Of a DNA stretch of 41,297 nucleotides, positions 39,072-41,297 are shown piece by piece. A program made the position numbers and the translations under genes. The notes under the pieces were generated by a model, which made no database searches, was not told the origin of the DNA, and saw only the letters and a list, made by a program, of their open reading frames with translations. Numbering within the stretch: position 1 is the first letter of the stretch; each line of letters begins with the position of its first letter. Origin of the DNA: Actinobacillus sp. (GTDB lineage Bacteria; Pseudomonadota; Gammaproteobacteria; Enterobacterales; Pasteurellaceae); contig JAHHQZ010000012.1 of assembly GCA_020026075.1 (NCBI GenBank), positions 1 through 41,297 of the forward strand. Reading direction: 5' to 3'.

Positions 39072-41177
39072 ATGGCTCGTACAACTCCTATTGAGCGTTA
39101 CCGTAATATCGGTATCAGTGCTCATATCGATGCTGGTAAAACCACAACGACTGAGCGTATTTTGTTCTACACAGGCGTCAGCCACAAAATCGGTGAAGTT
39201 CACGATGGTGCGGCAACTATGGACTGGATGGAACAAGAACAAGAACGTGGTATTACTATCACTTCTGCGGCAACAACTGCTTTCTGGAGCGGTATGTCTC
39301 AACAATTCCCACAACACCGTATCAACGTTATCGACACTCCGGGACACGTAGATTTTACTGTTGAAGTAGAACGTTCTATGCGTGTGCTTGATGGTGCGGT
39401 AATGGTGTACTGTGCTGTTGGTGGCGTACAACCTCAATCTGAAACTGTATGGCGTCAAGCAAACAAATATCAAGTTCCACGTATCGCATTCGTTAACAAA
39501 ATGGACCGTACAGGTGCAAACTTCCTACGTGTTGTTGAACAAATCAAAACACGTTTAGGTGGTAATGCTGTACCTCTTCAATTACCAATTGGTGCTGAAG
39601 ACAACTTTAAAGGTGTTGTTGACCTTATCAAAATGCGTGCCATCAACTGGAACGAAGCTGATCAAGGTATGACTTTCACGTATGAAGATATCCCAGCTGA
39701 TATGCAAGCTGACTGCGAAGAGTGGCGTCAAAACCTTATCGAAGCAGCGGCTGAAGCTTCTGAAGAGTTAATGGAAAAATATCTTAGTGGTGAAGAATTA
39801 ACTGAAGCAGAAATCAAAGCAGGTCTTCGTCAACGTGTTTTATCTACTGAGATCATCTTAGTTTGCTGTGGTTCTGCCTTTAAAAACAAAGGTGTACAAG
39901 CAATGCTTGATGCAGTAATCGAATACTTACCAGCGCCAACTGACATTCCAGCAATTCAAGGTGTTAGCTTAACTGATCAGCCTGATGAACGTATTGCAAG
40001 CGATGATGAGCCATTCTCATCATTGGCATTTAAAATTGCAACTGACCCATTTGTTGGTAACTTAACATTCTTCCGTGTTTACTCAGGTGTTATCAACTCA
40101 GGTGATACCGTAATGAACTCCGTTAAAGAAAAACGTGAGCGTCTTGGTCGTATCGTACAAATGCACGCTAACAAACGTGAAGAAATCAAAGAAGTACGTG
40201 CAGGTGATATTGCAGCTGCAATCGGTTTAAAAGATGTTGGTACTGGTGATACATTATGTGATCTTAACGCTCCTATCATTTTGGAACGTATGGAATTCCC
40301 AGAGCCAGTTATCTCTGTTGCTGTTGAACCTAAAACTAAAGCTGACCAAGAAAAAATGGGCTTAGCATTAGGTCGCTTAGCACAAGAAGATCCATCTTTC
40401 CGCGTACGTACTGATGAAGAGTCTGGTGAAACTATCATTTCTGGTATGGGTGAATTACACTTAGATATCATCGTTGATCGTATGAAACGTGAATTCAAAG
40501 TGGAAGCAAATATCGGTAAACCACAAGTATCTTACCGTGAAACTATTCGTTCACGTGTTAACGATGTTGAAGGTAAACACGCAAAACAATCTGGTGGTCG
40601 TGGTCAATACGGTCACGTTGTTATCGACTTATATCCACTTGATCCAGACGGTGAAGAAAGTTACGAATTTGTAAATGAAATCAAAGGTGGTGTTATTCCA
40701 ACAGAATATATTCCAGCTGTTGATAAAGGTATCCAAGAACAACTTAAATCTGGTCCATTAGCAGGCTATCCAGTTGTTGATATCGGTGTTCGTTTACACT
40801 TCGGTTCATACCACGATGTGGACTCTTCCGAATTAGCATTTAAACTTGCTGCATCTTTAGCATTTAAAGCAGCATTTAATAAAGCGGATCCAGTATTACT
40901 TGAACCAATTATGAAAGTGGAAGTTGAAACTCCGCCTGAATACGTTGGTGATGTAATTGGTGACTTGAGCCGTCGTCGTGCGATGGTTAACGGTCAAGAA
41001 GCGAGTGAACACGTAGTTAAAATCAACGCAGAAGTTCCACTTTCTGAAATGTTTGGTTATGCAACTGATCTTCGTTCACAAACTCAAGGTCGTGCATCTT
41101 ACTCAATGGAACCATTCAAATATGCTGAAGCTCCGAAAAATGTTGCTGAAGCAATTATTGAAGCTCGTCGTAAATAA
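39072..41177 (+). CDS. fusA: Elongation factor G
   Basis: Translocase GTPase of the ribosome, 701 residues. G1 AHIDAGKT, G2 RGITITSAA, G3 DTPGHVDF and G4 NKMD are intact, then domains II-V with ERMEFPEPVISVAVEPKTK and GRGQYGHVVIDLYP. It is the third gene of the str operon. AAAAAAGGAAAAACAA precedes ATG 39072. tuf follows after 65 bp that hold a stem-loop. Confidence 0.99.
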   Translation: MARTTPIERYRNIGISAHIDAGKTTTTERILFYTGVSHKIGEVHDGAATMDWMEQEQERGITITSAATTAFWSGMSQQFPQHRINVIDTPGHVDFTVEVERSMRVLDGAVMVYCAVGGVQPQSETVWRQANKYQVPRIAFVNKMDRTGANFLRVVEQIKTRLGGNAVPLQLPIGAEDNFKGVVDLIKMRAINWNEADQGMTFTYEDIPADMQADCEEWRQNLIEAAAEASEELMEKYLSGEELTEAEIKAGLRQRVLSTEIILVCCGSAFKNKGVQAMLDAVIEYLPAPTDIPAIQGVSLTDQPDERIASDDEPFSSLAFKIATDPFVGNLTFFRVYSGVINSGDTVMNSVKEKRERLGRIVQMHANKREEIKEVRAGDIAAAIGLKDVGTGDTLCDLNAPIILERMEFPEPVISVAVEPKTKADQEKMGLALGRLAQEDPSFRVRTDEESGETIISGMGELHLDIIVDRMKREFKVEANIGKPQVSYRETIRSRVNDVEGKHAKQSGGRGQYGHVVIDLYPLDPDGEESYEFVNEIKGGVIPTEYIPAVDKGIQEQLKSGPLAGYPVVDIGVRLHFGSYHDVDSSELAFKLAASLAFKAAFNKADPVLLEPIMKVEVETPPEYVGDVIGDLSRRRAMVNGQEASEHVVKINAEVPLSEMFGYATDLRSQTQGRASYSMEPFKYAEAPKNVAEAIIEARRK

Positions 41178-41191
41178 TATTATTTTGACTA

Positions 41192-41221
41192 AAACTGTGA
41201 TGCAATAAGGCATCACAGTTT
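41192..41221 (+). other. fusA-tuf intercistronic stem-loop
   Basis: AAACTGTGATGC, loop AATAAG, GCATCACAGTTT: a perfect 12-bp stem without a T-run. It probably protects or processes the RNA between fusA and the more strongly expressed tuf. Confidence 0.7.
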
Positions 41222-41242
41222 CAACACAAAGGAAATTTAGTT

Positions 41243-41297
41243 ATGTCTAAAGAAAAATTTGAACGTACAAAACCGCACGTTAACGTGGGTACAATCG
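41243..41297 (+). CDS. tuf: Elongation factor Tu, 5' end only
   Basis: The window ends after 18 codons: MSKEKFERTKPHVNVGTI, the exact start of EF-Tu. AAAGGAA lies upstream of ATG 41243. Position after fusA marks it as the str-operon copy (tufA). A second tuf copy elsewhere is usual but cannot be seen. Confidence 0.97.
   Translation, partial: MSKEKFERTKPHVNVGTI

Noticed and set aside
1..41297. CRISPR array, prophage, toxin-antitoxin or defence island
   Set aside because: No regularly spaced repeats, integrase, phage structural genes or small paired genes were seen; almost every gene has a housekeeping family.

Overview
This window is chromosomal DNA of a gammaproteobacterium of the family Pasteurellaceae. 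Four things point there: the PnuC nicotinamide riboside transporter, the oapA-epmB pair, moderately AT-rich DNA, and gene blocks in the order known from Haemophilus and Escherichia coli. The genus cannot be fixed from the sequence alone. No phage, plasmid, CRISPR array or defence island is visible. The only mobile DNA is a 0.5-kb internally deleted IS3-family remnant.

Layout. 1-170: two tRNA genes (Pro, cut by the edge, and Arg). 394-3800: pnuC, then rpsB-tsf behind an S2 (t44-type) leader RNA, then ybaK. 3841-5184 (minus): maoP and yihD-dsbA. 5245-6818: mobA, holD, rimI. 6905-9676: acpP, dsbC, yciO, rluB. 9694-16498: the ftsK-lolA-rarA-serS block. 16548-17074: IS remnant. 17351-22902: the rlmN-pilF-rodZ-ispG-hisS-yfgM block, in which the usual next gene bamB is replaced by a convergent NhaP-type antiporter (22981-24753, minus). 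24948-30694: yoaA-tsaB-fadD-rnd. 30766-35152 (minus): oapA, epmB, glyS, with tRNA-Ser upstream. 35572-37147: a preQ1-I riboswitch in front of yhhQ and a coupled short-chain dehydrogenase. 37257-37667 (minus): an H-NS family protein. 37905-41297: the str operon (rpsL, rpsG, fusA, start of tuf).

Most genes are housekeeping: translation (rpsB, tsf, rpsL, rpsG, fusA, serS, hisS, glyS, epmB), tRNA/rRNA modification (rlmN, rluB, tsaB, yciO, queuosine precursor uptake), periplasmic disulfide chemistry (dsbA, dsbC), chromosome and division functions (ftsK, maoP, rodZ, rarA, yoaA, holD) and lipid/isoprenoid metabolism (acpP, fadD, ispG).

The most striking feature is a dispersed short motif, consensus AAAATTCC(A/G)GCCTAGC with A/T-rich flanks. 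I find it at about 22 places, roughly once per 2 kb. It occurs between genes as single arms or inverted pairs that look like terminators, and inside reading frames (rluB, ftsK twice, pilF, tsaB, epmB twice, glyS, and the end of mobA). Its density and layout resemble a Pasteurellaceae DNA uptake signal sequence, while the classical cores are nearly absent (three AAGTGCGGT, no ACAAGCGGT). I propose it as a candidate lineage-specific uptake-type or REP-type element. Other points worth attention are the preQ1 switch with a 13-bp long-range pairing option, an H-NS protein with an altered DNA-binding loop, and a DsbC with a CHYC active site and no other cysteines.
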